Notes: generated by a model from the letters alone, not told the origin. DNA of 64,000 nt from Sistotremastrum niveocremeum HHB9708 (GCA_001630475.1 KV419402.1:122333-186332), one strand, 5' to 3'; counted from the first letter of the stretch, positions 1 through 10,874 are shown. Numbers and translations: made by a program.

Positions 1-348
1 CAGGTGGCTGTTGACAGATATGCTGATATAAAGATATAAACCCGCGACTGTCGAAGCGCAAGGTAGCATAGCAGTGATAGCACGAATCACTTTGATGCCA
101 GTTCAAGCTCCGCTGGCAGGGATTGATCTTCTCCGAGCTACCCGAAGGCAATCCAAAACCCAAGAACTAGGCCTCGGTGAAACTCGTCGGGTAACCTGTC
201 GTGAGAAATCAAAATGAATTTTGAATTTTGAATTTTTCTACTAAGGACTCAGGGGCAACCGTATCCCTCCGATCCGCGGCTCCGACGTTGCCACGTGTCA
301 GCTTCCTTCCGAATCCTTCCCTCCAACTTCCCTCAATTCTTTCCGTCA

Positions 349-520
349 TGGCATCGATTGCCTCCACGATCGATCGACTTGAGAAATGCCAAGAACTTCT
401 GTCAATCGAGGCTGCTCCGATCGCTGAACTCCCCGCCGGATCCGAAGTCCAAAGGGCAATATATAAACTACTCAATCCATCTCGAAATCCCCATCTACTC
501 TCCAATGAGTCCCCATCTAC
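349..520 (+). promoter_or_regulatory. TATA promoter-like module, copy a
   Basis: TATATAAA lies at 460-467 and is followed about 31 bp later by CCCATCTAC (repeated at 512-520); a GATCGATCG run sits about 90 bp upstream. Four better copies of this arrangement lie at 4.4, 6.1, 8.0 and 9.4 kb. This copy also falls inside an open frame beginning at ATG 349 (about 90 codons, ending near a GTAAG donor at 617), so it could be coding instead. The spacing fits a TATA box and an initiator; use as a promoter is inferred. Confidence 0.35.
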
Positions 521-1780
521 TTCCCCTTTCTTGCATCGTTTCTTGACTCAGACGGAGCTGCATAGCACCATACGTGAGAGCAGCGCGAATACTTGCGAGG
601 AAACCCTCATTTCCGGGTAAGCCTCAGACTCGTTCCACTCATTAGTCTTAATACTTCTCTGACGCTGGCCCGAATATTTTCACAGACGTCAGCACTTGAA
701 GCTTGTCTTTGGATTACCCTGCGTTTCCTGCGCTTTCTGTCCAAGCTGATCTGGCAAGCTCGTCTCTCAAATGCTGCATGCTACCACCGGTTCGTCGATT
801 CTTCACCTCGTATTTTCCTTCGCCGCCCAACCATGATTCTTGTATAGTACCCGCAGCTACAGAAGGAAACGATACCAGGATATCCTCTCGCACAAAGGTC
901 TGTGATCAGGGTTGAAGAGACTGTGTTGGTTCACGAACGATGTCCCTTTGTACGTTTCTCTGCCAAAGTATCTTTGTTTCTGTATTCAGCCTGACGAAGG
1001 CATCGACTCCCATGTGCAGGGATTTCTCATTGTATCTGATGCTCTGAAGATTTGGAAGGCCGAGCCGTCCAAAATACAAAAAGGTACGTCCTATTCCAAT
1101 TCATCGACTCCAAACCCTATCGTCTTATAATCAACTTTTCAAAGGAATATCAGGCTTCTTCCGACGCTTGAGTTATCACCGAAGATAATCTTGTCGTCTC
1201 ATGCTGGGGCCGTACGGATATGTGTCTTGAACTTGAGGTACGCCTTCCCTTCCCTATCTTTCCTTGGAATACTTTTACTTACGGAACATCCGTTCGACAC
1301 GATGTAGTGCGTGCGGGGAAGCGGCCTTGTCGAAGGAGCGAAACGCAGCACTTGGCTATATTACCTGGGAAACTTTGGATAGAACAAAAGATTTATTTTG
1401 ATTCGGATATTCGGAGTGAACATTCGAAAGGCCAGCCCTCGGCTAGTTATGACTATCCAATGGTCCCCAGGGTTCGGTCTCAACACTGCCCAGATCGACA
1501 AGGTCGAGCACAGACCTGAATGACCTTCAAGTTCTCTCAATCTGTTCATATTAGCCTGAGAAATTTCTTTGCGAGATCAAGCGATGATGTGCATCTTTCA
1601 CTGACTTCCATGATTTATTCCGTATAAGAGGGGTTGGAATCAGATCACGCGAGTATTATGATCTCCCCAAAGGCTAACTCAAACTATTTAAACCGATGTC
1701 ATTCATTCGACGTAATACAGGCTCGAAGCTACAATACGCGAAATCTGCGTGCATCCTTCAAATTATACACAAACTCGCAT
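521..1780. other. No recognisable gene
   Basis: Short open frames and isolated splice-like signals (for example GTAAGC at 617 with a CAG near 695) occur, but no frame gives a protein I recognise and no signal peptide or conserved motif was found on either strand. Confidence 0.5.
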
Positions 1781-2259
1781 TCAAGCCTCCCAGGTAACGG
1801 CGATCGGACCAGGACCACTGGCTCCGAGAGCTATGAAAATCCCAATAGGACCCCTAACAAGATCCTCAGAAAGGCTGGTATCGAGCTGGCCGATGGTCGC
1901 AGAAGCGCTGGTGGCCGAATCACCACTTCCAACTATCATTCGAAATCAATAAACCAGCGAAATCATAGGATGGGCAAAAAAGCTCACAGAAAATTGTAAC
2001 GGGATGTCCACAACCAAACTCCTCGAGTACGGTGGGAGCGACAGCGATGACTGGGCCTGCGCCGGATGCTTCTCCACATGTGAATGTGGAGGGAGTGGTA
2101 GTGTACTCGGTCACTATCAAAATAAAAGATCACTTCAATCAGCAATCAATAGCGACATGGGAGGAACAACGGCTTACAGGTGCCTAATTGGACTTGAGCG
2201 TTGACGGCGACGGTACTGGCGAGTGCAGCGACGAAAACGATGAAGATCTTGGAGAGCAT
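1781..2259 (-). CDS. Secreted double-psi beta-barrel (RlpA/expansin-like) small protein
   Basis: A 119-aa protein from three exons (2259-2178, 2113-1988, 1932-1781) with introns of 64 and 55 nt and clean GT/AG ends. Residues 1-22 form a signal peptide (MLSKIF then a hydrophobic run ending VNAQ). The mature part runs T-x-Y-T-T-T-P, then a TCGEASG segment, a VIAVAP strand, FGCGHPVTI, and ends with a DLV...GPIGI...IAVTW strand. That order of a central CG, a V-A-V strand, a second CG and a terminal I-x-V-x-W is typical of small fungal DPBB proteins related to RlpA, expansin and barwin. These are secreted and usually bind or loosen cell-wall glycan; the catalytic role here is unknown. A TATTTAAA-type box lies about 70 bp upstream. 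It is unrelated to the CxC family further right. Confidence 0.72.
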
Positions 2260-4368
2260 TTCGTTTTTACTTGGGAGAAGAGTCGTTGAGGTGACTGATG
2301 GGACTCTCAGCGTAGATATGTTGCTTTTTAAATACCTTTGGCCTGTTAGCTATGTCACTCTTTTGGACAAACGGTTCTGGTCGATATGATGAGATTTCCA
2401 GAACGTAAGAATACTCCGCAGTCGACATGCTGTAGGTCTTCTGTCCGTTATGACCTGAACGCGCGGGTTCAATGAAGAAGCCATTGCATTGAGTCCTGGT
2501 CCATCGAGCGTGGTCCGAGCACCAATCAACTCCTGCGAGGGCCTGTCAACAGGAAAATAATATTTAACGAGTCACACGACCACGTACGAAGGAAGATCAT
2601 TTCCTCGGCTACTGTGAGAACACCCTGAATTCCTCAGGCACGCGGTCTTTGAGAAATAAAAAGCCGAAAGTGAGAGACGGATTTGAAACACTGGTCTCGC
2701 CCACATGGCTTAATTTTAAGCTTTGCGGATATCTGTACGACGCAGCGTCGGCAGGACAGTCACTCATGAGATCAAAACTCTATCGCTGGCAGACTCACCG
2801 ATCATACCAAAAATCGTACCTCTCCATCTCGACCCTTGTGACGAGCTGCTGCGCATTTCCTGAAAACGTTGAGCGCAAACATCGGATGAGCCAATAATTC
2901 AAGGGTATACAAACTGAAAGCCGGGCTTAAGAAGCCCGTGTCGAGGTCTTGGCAGCGATCCTGACTCCTGACTTTCATATTTGGAATGCCGAAGAGAGAA
3001 AAATTGCTTCCGTTCGCCTAAGCTTGGAGGCTACCCTCGGCAAGAGCCTCCTGATCGCCCGATGCCCGAGTCGAACCTTATGTTGTTCGGGCTTCGGTGA
3101 AGTTCAGGGGGGACAAGGAGGAATCCAATTGGCTCGACGGAGACGGCGGTTTGAGAATCAATTTATACTCATTCTTGTCGATTCCTCGGAAGTCGAGGCG
3201 GGAAATCAATTGAAGAACCTACAGTAGTCGGTCTTCGCAGGGTCGCCCTAGGTCGACCTAGCTTTCGTATTGCGTTCTTGGCGACTTCTTGGTTCGAAAG
3301 CTGTCATGGCCCACGCTTCGAGCGAAAACTGACCAAATATGTGAGCTCATTCTCTATCGCTTGACTTGGAGATACACCAAGACACTTCTGTTATCCCTCA
3401 GAACCCTGAATACCGTCTCCGATGAAAGTGCAACGAAGCATCAGTGAAATGGACAGGCCGATAGTCCACGAATTCGAGTGGACAGATATCTCATAGGGCA
3501 TTTGAAGGAAAAATAGATGGATGTATGGGTTGTGATGGACAAAACGCGTGAGATGACTGGGATTCGACATAGCAGCAGCGTCCAAGTCGTTCAAGAAATT
3601 CCGGCAGAATTCCGCCGTAAGCAGACGAGAGAGAATAGAATATTTCTTGATATATGGAGCTTGCATGTCCTGATTACCAGATATCTGGACGTGAATGTTG
3701 ATGCAAGAGACTTCCATAGCTAGGGCACGCGGCTGTAGGCATAGGACAGCAAGTATTCGCTAAACGCCCAGGAGAAAATTTGGATTGAAACTCCGCCCCC
3801 AACGACTTGCAGCCTACTGCAACACCGACACTGTCACTATCGTCTAATTACCTGCCCTGCTGTCGACATACAATCTCAGGCTGATCATCTATCTTGCATT
3901 CACCTCTACTGACGCTCATACTACGCTGTTGGGCACTGTTAGCTCGAAATAATCTGGCAGAAAGACTCTCGGTTCAGCGCCTCATGCTCCTGGAGTTCAA
4001 CATGCGGAAAGGGATACGAACGTGTAATGGCTTTACACCGCCATCAAGAAGCACCTGCTCAATTATTCGCCCTTGACTAAGAGCTTGATCGAGCTTGATC
4101 GGTCGATCTGCGGAATCAAACCGATCGGTGCCTAATCTTCTGTACCGATCATTTTGCAGCGATCGAGCGATCTCTGCTGATTCCGCCCTCCTTCTCTTCT
4201 GGTTCCTTCCACAACCAGCCGAACATAATACTGTAGTTCCTGTCAATCTTCCCCGATCTCGATCGCCTGCCGTTCCCGATCCGCCCAGATAACTCCACAA
4301 CATATTCCGAGTCTTTTCGCTCTTCTTTCCGAACTTGTTCTTGGCATCTTTGCGACTCTACTCTACGG
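2260..4368. other. Gene-poor stretch
   Basis: After the promoter of the minus-strand secreted gene I see no convincing gene. A 109-codon open frame with an ATG start lies on the minus strand at 3717-3391; it has no signal peptide, domain or plausible splice extension and is probably chance. A GATC-rich run at 4082-4175 precedes promoter module b. Confidence 0.45.
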
Positions 4369-4410
4369 TATATAAAGTTCCCAGATTTTGGAACGTCTCC
4401 TCATCTACTC
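4369..4410 (+). promoter_or_regulatory. TATA promoter-like module, copy b
   Basis: TATATAAAG at 4369-4377 is followed 32 bp later by CTCATCTAC. Upstream 4082-4175 has repeated CGATC/GATCG words (GAGCTTGATC twice in a row). Downstream, GTACGTCGAG at 4492 looks like a splice donor after a short ATG-initiated stretch, so a spliced transcript is plausible although no protein is recognisable. Confidence 0.5.
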
Positions 4411-6139
4411 CCATCTTTCCTGATCTTGCTTGTGAATTGATGATCATCATACTCCATCACCGACGCTAGGGAATGCCTCCAGCTTTAGTGGTACGTCGAG
4501 TCTACACATTACGATGCAAAGAAAACTGAGACGGCAGCTCCAGATATAGCCGATTGGATCTTGAATATGCCTGGTACATCTTTCCAATTTCCGATCCCTT
4601 ATCCTCTCCGATTTACATCCCACATCAGACGCTTCTGGGGATCGTTTATACTCGCGCTACATCCCACAACAGCATCACTTCTGCCCGTTTGCAGCCACTC
4701 GCGACGAGTCAGTTTAAATAGTCAGTGACACAACGTACGTATTTCCATTCATCCCTCACAGATCCAGGTTCCAACCTGACTTGCGTTTCCGACTAAACGT
4801 CCTATAGAGCGCATCTCTGATAACATGCTCCGATCGCGAGCCCATGTAAACCGCCGACATGATCCACCTCCGAGAATAATATCCGACCAGCCAAGTAAGT
4901 CTGCAAATTTTCCCTCAGGAAGAGATCCTGATCGTCTCTCGTCTCATGTTATTATAATAACCAGCCCAGGAAACTCGTCTCTGATAGTAGGCTATTGTTG
5001 AGGACTCATGTAAAGGGAGCCTTAAGCTCTCGTGCGCGCGTTTCTTGCATTCATATAACGAACCAAGTGTTTGGATAGTCAATATGATTCTTTCATCTGG
5101 AACTGCACCGCCCAATCTCGTCAGGTTTCAAGTCACCTACCGCTCGAACAAGACAAATCGATAAACGAATATCGAGGAGGTCAGTACCATCGAACATACC
5201 ATATCCGCACCCCCAGCGAGACGCTGAGACCGAGCGTAATCCCATGCGAAAGCTTTGCGCGCCTAAAGTTGAAGGCGCTGACTAAGCTACCTCCTCGCTC
5301 TCGCCCTTGCTCTCTTCAACACGATTTTAAGCCAATTGTTCATGCATCCGCTCATCTATGGAAACTATTCCCTCAATTATTCTCACCATAATATGCTCTG
5401 TGAATCATATGTCCTGAAAACGTGAAGAAAGAACGAGCAAAATCGACACGGCGCTCGAAGGCTGGATAATAGTGATTCCTCTTGGATATCGCTGCAAAAC
5501 CTCTAGAGTCCAATCTGATATCTCTTCTGTTAGTCCTGTATCTAGATTCATCTTTATCCACCCTAGAAAACGAAGGTCATCAAGTCTGCTCACTCTGACC
5601 AAAGTTCTTACCTGCGTCGCGTGCTACATCTACATCATGACGCGTCTCGAACCGACGATGAGCTGAAGACTAGAACAGGTGATCAATGTACCAATGACAT
5701 TGCCTTCAAAAGACCATCCAAGAAATACGACAGAGACGACGGATAGTAGAGGCGCAGATCCAGAGCCGGCCGAGTCATTCTGTGGGTACGTATGTTCTCA
5801 TGTTCTCAGTCCGTATTCGGTTCATGCGCTGTTCTATATTCAATATAGCCCGCTTGAAAATCGCGTTCAATATCCTTCACCCGGTCGACACCTCCCTAAT
5901 TCTCTTCCGACGATCGACGTCGATCGACTGCACCTCGATCATCGGGACTCAACTGAGCTCGTAGCCCCGAGCTTTCAGTCCTTCTCTTTCCCCGGGAAGA
6001 TCGGACATCCTCTCCACCCTGTCAACGCGCTTCTATACCATCGATCCCGATCCCTTCCCTTCCTCTTCCCCCTTGTTCGGTCTTCCCGGGTCGATCGCGC
6101 GAATCGCTTTCTTTCCCCAAATTCGATCTCTGACTGGGG
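4411..6139. other. Non-coding or decayed sequence between promoter modules
   Basis: Possible splice signals and short frames occur, but no recognisable product. Contains one copy of the dispersed word at 5265-5287 and a GATCGATC-rich stretch at 5908-6100 just before module c. Confidence 0.4.
5265..5287 (+). repeat. Dispersed repeat word, copy 1 of 3
   Basis: AAAGTTGAAGGCGCTGACTA and the following AGC recur with a few changes at 7263-7286 and 8907-8928. Each copy lies 530-890 bp upstream of a TATATAA module, which points to old duplications of a unit of about 1.6-2 kb. Confidence 0.5.
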
Positions 6140-6182
6140 TATATAAAGCCCTCGAGATCGCTCTCCTAATTCTCATCTAAGC
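6140..6182 (+). promoter_or_regulatory. TATA promoter-like module, copy c
   Basis: GGGGTATATAAAG followed 33 bp later by TCTCATCTAAG and then CCCATCTATCTCAAT, a tail that is nearly the same in copy e. Several GATCGA words lie 40-230 bp upstream. Good spacing for a TATA box and transcription start. Confidence 0.55.
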
Positions 6183-6632
6183 CCCATCTATCTCAATCTT
6201 GAGGCCCATTGCGGCGAGCTCGCGCCTCCCCGAAACATTTCGCACCTCTATCCACCTGTGAGTCTCATGCAAATGTGCGTTCTCAGATTGTCTATGACGA
6301 TCCTGACACTGCTTTTTTGCGCAGGTCTAGCGCTCCCCACATACATTGATCGAACAAGTTGATCTGCTTTGCGAAGCGTACGTCCCACTATCTCATGTCT
6401 CGAATATCGATAGGTGTATGTAACGCGTGAGAATATTCCCAGGCTCTTCAAATTCTCTCCGTGGTCTTCAAGGGATCTTCGCAATACTCAATCAGTGAGC
6501 AAAGAAACCCCTCCCTTTAAAGCTTTTCAGTGCAAGGTACGTCTGAATACCTGACTTGACACTTTACTTTGCTTACCCAGACTGTTTTTGTTCTACTTAG
6601 GAACTTCGGAATGCTGCAACATCGCGCGGTGA

Positions 6633-7110
6633 ATGCCACCCGTCAACATCTCGACCCGCCAGAAACTCGATCAGCAAGATATTATGGCAGACATCAATTG
6701 CTCAGACGGGTATGTGAGCATTTTCCCTGTAAACGTCAACGACCACAGTGCGATCCTGATTTTTATACGTTCCTCAGATGGTCCCGCAGTCTTGAAGGTC
6801 ATGGAAAGCGATGTCGAGGTCCAAGCTCTCTGAGTCTAAGGTTTTGATTTTCTTGCATACACCGGCCGAGACGGAGTAGAACGTCAATTATCGGGGTAAG
6901 TCCATCTTTCGATCTCGGGTGCAAGAGAGATACTAACTGAAGCATCGAGACATTGGAAAGCTCGACATGACCCAGTCTGCGGTGAATAGGTATCATCTGT
7001 TTGTTTGTATTATCTGTCACCTCATCTACGTGTCTGGTTATCACTTTTGGATGACAATGTCATATTTGTTTGGTCTCGAAATATCCCGGAAAGGCAAATT
7101 CACCCCATAA
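6633..7110 (+). pseudogene. Decayed gene-like fragment downstream of module c
   Basis: Starting from ATG 6633 a frame runs to 6833 with a plausible small intron (GTATGT at 6711 to CAG at 6750); the same frame continues past two stops and then past a clear intron (GTAAGT at 6897, TACTAACTGAAG at 6943-6954) into residues beginning HRDIGKLDM. The HRD triplet recalls a kinase catalytic loop, but no other kinase motif is visible. I read this as the remains of a multi-exon gene; family unknown. Confidence 0.2.
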
Positions 7111-7262
7111 GGTTCATAGTCAAAGAAACACGGAAAAACACCTACGAGTGATCACACTCCCTCTTTGGCTGTTTTAATAGTAGAAGCATTCCACGGGCTT
7201 AGACACCAGGACTGCCACGAACAGAACGTCGCGCTGCTACCTGTTCGGCGAGCCAAACGTCT

Positions 7263-7286
7263 AAAAGTTGAGGGTGCTGACTAATC
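7263..7286 (+). repeat. Dispersed repeat word, copy 2 of 3
   Basis: AAAAGTTGAGGGTGCTGACT and the following AATC match the copies at 5265 and 8907. The flanks show only weak similarity. Confidence 0.45.
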
Positions 7287-8009
7287 AAACTCAGCAACGC
7301 CGTTCTTCTCGATCTTCCCAGCAAGATGCCTCTCGTCTTGTCGCTCGCCTGAGGTGTAACTCTCCGAAAGTTATGCATGTTTTTGCCACTTTGATTGAGG
7401 CGGAAGATGGCTGAAAGAATACTAGTATGTGCTACTTCTGCGCAGAGGATATTCGTGGATGACGGCGAGACCAATCGATTCATTCTTCGACTTTGCGTCT
7501 CTGATGACTCTTCATATTGACTAGAACTTCTCTTTCTCTACCTAGTCCATCGCATCCTATAGAGGCAGACCTATCACGAATCACGATTCACTGACGAGTT
7601 CAAGTTTTCCAATTAGTCCGGATGTCAGTCCCGTCATCCCGTCTTCAAATCGATTCTCACAAGATGTCGATCGGCGCTCGATTGACAGGTCGATCATCCT
7701 CCCGATTCCTCCGCACTACCTTCGACAGTTCCTTCCACCCTTCGGTCGATCGACTCGAAGCTCGATCGCCGGCTTCCAAATCTCCCCTTATTCCTCTTGA
7801 AGAACCGCGTGCTGAGCCCGAGTCCGATACTCTCGGGTCATCCATTTCCTTCCTCCGAAGCCTCCAACCCACCAAAATACTCTATTCAATTGTCGATCGA
7901 TCACCAGCTCATCCAGATCCAACGCGAATGCCCTCCGAATCGTTCCTTGAACGCTTGCGGTTTACGCGTCCGATCGATCGTCACCACAGTGCACGAGACT
8001 GCAGTACCG

Positions 8010-8061
8010 TATATAAAGCTGGACACCAACCTCGTCCATCCCCATCTCTTCCTCATCTACG
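8010..8061 (+). promoter_or_regulatory. TATA promoter-like module, copy d
   Basis: CCGTATATAAAG is followed by CCCCATCTC at +30 and CTCATCTAC at +43. GATCGATC words are dense at 7660-7990. A short ATG frame follows at 8065 and ends at a GTAAGC donor (8091), suggesting a spliced transcript without a recognisable protein. Confidence 0.5.
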
Positions 8062-9439
8062 CCCATGTTCTTGAAATCTCCCTCTATCTCGTAAGCACAT
8101 GGTCTGCATCTTCTTTCCATTTCTGTAAGTCATCAAATTCTACGATACTTCAGTCCAACTCAAGGATTCATACAGTCCAGCTGTTGCATACTGTCCTCCG
8201 TTCGCCTTCGTCCAGCGTAGAAGCCGTCGGTAGCGTCTAGAATACCGATGATCGTGCGTTTCGATGCTATTGCTGCTCCATCCTGATCTCACGTGTTCCA
8301 GCACCTCCCCGACTGATCAGTCAAATGTTCCCCCCCATCTTCGGCAGAGAAGTGATGATTATAGCAACAAGCGTTGTGACCGGCCAGTGTTCATCTTCCT
8401 TCCGAGTCGTTCGTGCATCCTGGTTCCCACTACTCGTTTCATATAATGACCGTTAACTCAGTATTTCAATGGCGCAGCCGATTTACGCGGTCAAGGTTAA
8501 TTTGGGGGTCTAATGTTGATGTGGAATTGGTGAAAGTGCGTGCTTTTCTCAAATTCTCAAAGCAAGCTACGTAAATAAATTGAAATAATATAGTACTAAT
8601 GTGAGAACATCAGTGACAAGTGGATGCGCATCGGAAGACGCGGTGCATTCAGTGGCGGAAAGAGACTGATATATACTGGTCCCCCTATCGCGGAATATTT
8701 GGCTACTTTCTTGAATAGAATAAAACATATTTGTCTCGAAACGTCCCGGGATTCTGATCCGTCTCCGGAAATTTCTATCCTGAGTGCTGGAATGTATCTG
8801 AGGTTGAATAGCTTTCCGGTTATCTGTACCTATCTGTCGTGTCAATAGAGCTATACTGCAAAACTGTGATCGTATGTGTTTTGCCGAGATGCCGCTCACG
8901 AAGCTCAGGTTGAAGACGCTGACTAAGCAAGTTCTCTCGTCTGCAACCGTCGCTGCTTGCATCCGATTCGTCAATCAATCAGCTACGATGATCGAGGACG
9001 GACCCAGAGAAGATGACTCCTATGGCACCATGGATCCTAGTTGTCGTCATAAGCTCCCGCGGATCAAGAAGGAAATTCTTGCGAGGTGCATCATGCGTCG
9101 ACTGTCATCCTTGCTTCCATTCACATCTGATGCTTCTCTAGGAGCAAATCGATGGAAATCTCAAATTGATTCCTCGCGCATCGATTGTCGATCCGCTATC
9201 ATTTGCGATCTTCGGATGTCAGATCTTCAGCACAATGAAACCTGATTACTCTGTCGATGCTTCTTGTCGTCGACCTCCTTCCACGTCCTCCCGGAAATCT
9301 ATATGATCGATCGTCTTCTGTCACGGATCTGCCGCTCTTTTCGCGATGCCAAGCCCTTTATCCGAAATCTCTTGACATTTCTTCCCCGAATCCTCCCGCT
9401 TGGAATTGAGCGGGCGTCTCTCTACCCCATCGTCTGGGG
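8062..9439. other. No recognisable gene; repeat traces
   Basis: Splice-like signals (GTGCGT at 8251, CAG at 8300) occur, but no frame is long or familiar. The words CATATTTGTCTCGAAAC at 8727 and CATATTTGTTTGGTCTCGAA at 7060 are related, further evidence of old duplication. The third dispersed word is at 8907-8928. Confidence 0.4.
8907..8928 (+). repeat. Dispersed repeat word, copy 3 of 3
   Basis: AGGTTGAAGACGCTGACTAA and the following GC match the copies at 5265 and 7263. Module e follows about 530 bp downstream. Confidence 0.45.
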
Positions 9440-9482
9440 TATATAAGGTCACTCAGAACGGTCTTCAGATCCCTCATCTATC
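9440..9482 (+). promoter_or_regulatory. TATA promoter-like module, copy e
   Basis: CTGGGGTATATAAGG followed 33 bp later by CTCATCTATCAC and CTATCTCAAT. It shares the GGGGTATATAA core and the CTATCTCAAT tail with copy c. It lies about 110 bp before the gene fragment at 9590-10504 and is a candidate promoter for it. Confidence 0.55.
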
Positions 9483-9589
9483 ACTATCTATCTCAATGAT
9501 GGCCCTTCACGATGGAACCGTCATCTAGCACACGATCTGATATGTCTTTGTACAAACGTCAGTGAATATTTGATCCCTCCATGTTCGTG

Positions 9590-10504
9590 AGACTCAGGCT
9601 CCACCAGATTGAACTATTCTTGGGGGTGATATTGTTGATGGTCTTGAGAAGAAGGATCGTTGGTACGTCTGGATCAGTCGGCGTCATCGTTCTATCCGTC
9701 TGACACAACAGGGAAGTGCCCCACGTTGCCGTATTCAATGGATGGACTAAGGCTTCCAACGAATATAGCCCATTTAAGGATATCCGCAAGTATACTTGCC
9801 AAGGGTACCTGCCTAATACACTGTAGGCAGGTATGAGATTATTGGCTGGACATTTAGGCAGGTACCTGCCTGCTATTTTTACTAGTAAATAGGGGTTATT
9901 TAGGCAAGTATAGGCAAGTAAGTACCTGTACTTGCCAAGTACAAGTATGGGATTTTGGCTGAAAAAAACAGGCAGGTACCTGCATGCAGGTACCCAGGTA
10001 AGGCAAGTATATATTCGTTGGAGGCCTTAGGATGGACCGATGGGATACCCTTGCTAGATACTGAGATAGGTCTCCTCGGGCCCCTTGTATCTACCGTACG
10101 CTTTTCCTTGATTTATTTGCTCATTGAACTCACTTTCAGTTATTTTTTTTAGGAAGCATTGCCGTCGACTACCATCGTGTCACCGTGGATCTAGGTGCCA
10201 TCCGAGTCAAGACTCGGCGTCATACCATCTCGTAAGCATTCCCCTCTTCACTCAAATCACCTCCAAGCTTATGTCGATCTTTGAACGACAGCTAGAGTGA
10301 TAGGCTGCGTAGGTGTACTGAGACGTACCCTCGAGGGGACTCCACTGATGTCATAAACGTGGTGGACATCGACCCCTGCAACGAGTGGCATAAGTTGGAT
10401 GTTTTCAGGTGAGTTATCAATCCAACAACAGTCCCGTGATCCACGCTAAAGATATCGTGTCAATCTCGCAGAGGGAAAAGGCCCAGGTGGGGTCTAGGCG
10501 GCTA
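9590..10504 (+). pseudogene. Unknown gene or gene remnant interrupted by a MITE
   Basis: A frame entering around 9633 passes a GTACGT/CAG intron (9672-9710), reaches the MITE at 9748 and resumes beyond it in the same frame once the element and one 8-bp duplication are left out (…VFNGWTDGIPLLDTE…). It continues through a GTACGC...TTTTTTTAG intron, a GTAAGC intron and a GTGAGT intron to a TAG near 10504 (…DPCNEWHKLDVF…). About 130 residues can be followed. The start is not clear and the frame seems broken near 9620. No domain recognised. If the reading is right, this host exon was inactivated or altered by the element. Confidence 0.35.
9748..10029. mobile_element. hAT-type MITE 1 (282 bp)
   Basis: Terminal inverted repeats begin TAAGGCTTCCAACGAATATA at the left and end TATATTCGTTGGAGGCCTTA at the right (one mismatch over 20 bp). 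The flanks are a perfect 8-bp duplication, GGATGGAC, at 9740-9747 and 10030-10037. An 8-bp duplication is the hAT signature. The interior has no coding capacity and is packed with palindromes of the type GGCAGGTACCTGCC and with ACTTGCC words, as expected of subterminal transposase-binding repeats. Confidence 0.88.
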
Positions 10505-10566
10505 GCAATTATAGTCATCAATATCATACGGGTATATAACATCATCTATTGTCACTTCTTGGCTAC

Positions 10567-10866
10567 TAAGGTTTAACACGAGTCCATACTTGCCATACCT
10601 GGGTACCTGTGGCAGGTACCTCCCTGCTTTTTTTAGGGCCTGAGCTCATACTTGCCTCCAAAAAAACCCCAAAATCAGGTACTCATACCTGGGTACCTGC
10701 CTGTTTTCCCTACTAAAAACAGCAGGTACCTGGTCCAAGTACCTGCTTGGTCAGTGTTTTTTCCAAAAATTTGATACTTGGTACTTGCCCCTTGCTTAGT
10801 AAGCAGGTACCTTGCCAGGTATACCTGCGGGTACCTGTTTTTTGCCTGGACTCGTGTTAAACCTTA
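10567..10866. mobile_element. hAT-type MITE 2 (300 bp)
   Basis: Inverted ends TAAGGTTTAACACGAGTCCA and TGGACTCGTGTTAAACCTTA are perfect complements apart from the inner bases. A perfect 8-bp duplication TTGGCTAC flanks it at 10559-10566 and 10867-10874. It shares the TAAGG tip and the CAGGTACCTG and ACTTGCC interior words with MITE 1, but most of the inverted repeat differs, so it is a sister family mobilised by the same or a related transposase, not a direct copy. Confidence 0.88.
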
Positions 10867-10874
10867 TTGGCTAC

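Noticed and set aside
228-620. 130-codon plus-strand frame starting MNFSTKDS
   Set aside because: Overlaps promoter module a, has no homologous counterpart at the other module copies and no known motif. Not excluded, but not supported.
2949-3227. 92-codon plus-strand frame and a tRNA-like GAGTCGAACC word nearby
   Set aside because: No motif in the frame; no cloverleaf can be drawn around the word.
9748-10866. One composite transposon spanning both MITEs
   Set aside because: Each element has its own inverted ends and its own different 8-bp duplication, so they are independent insertions.
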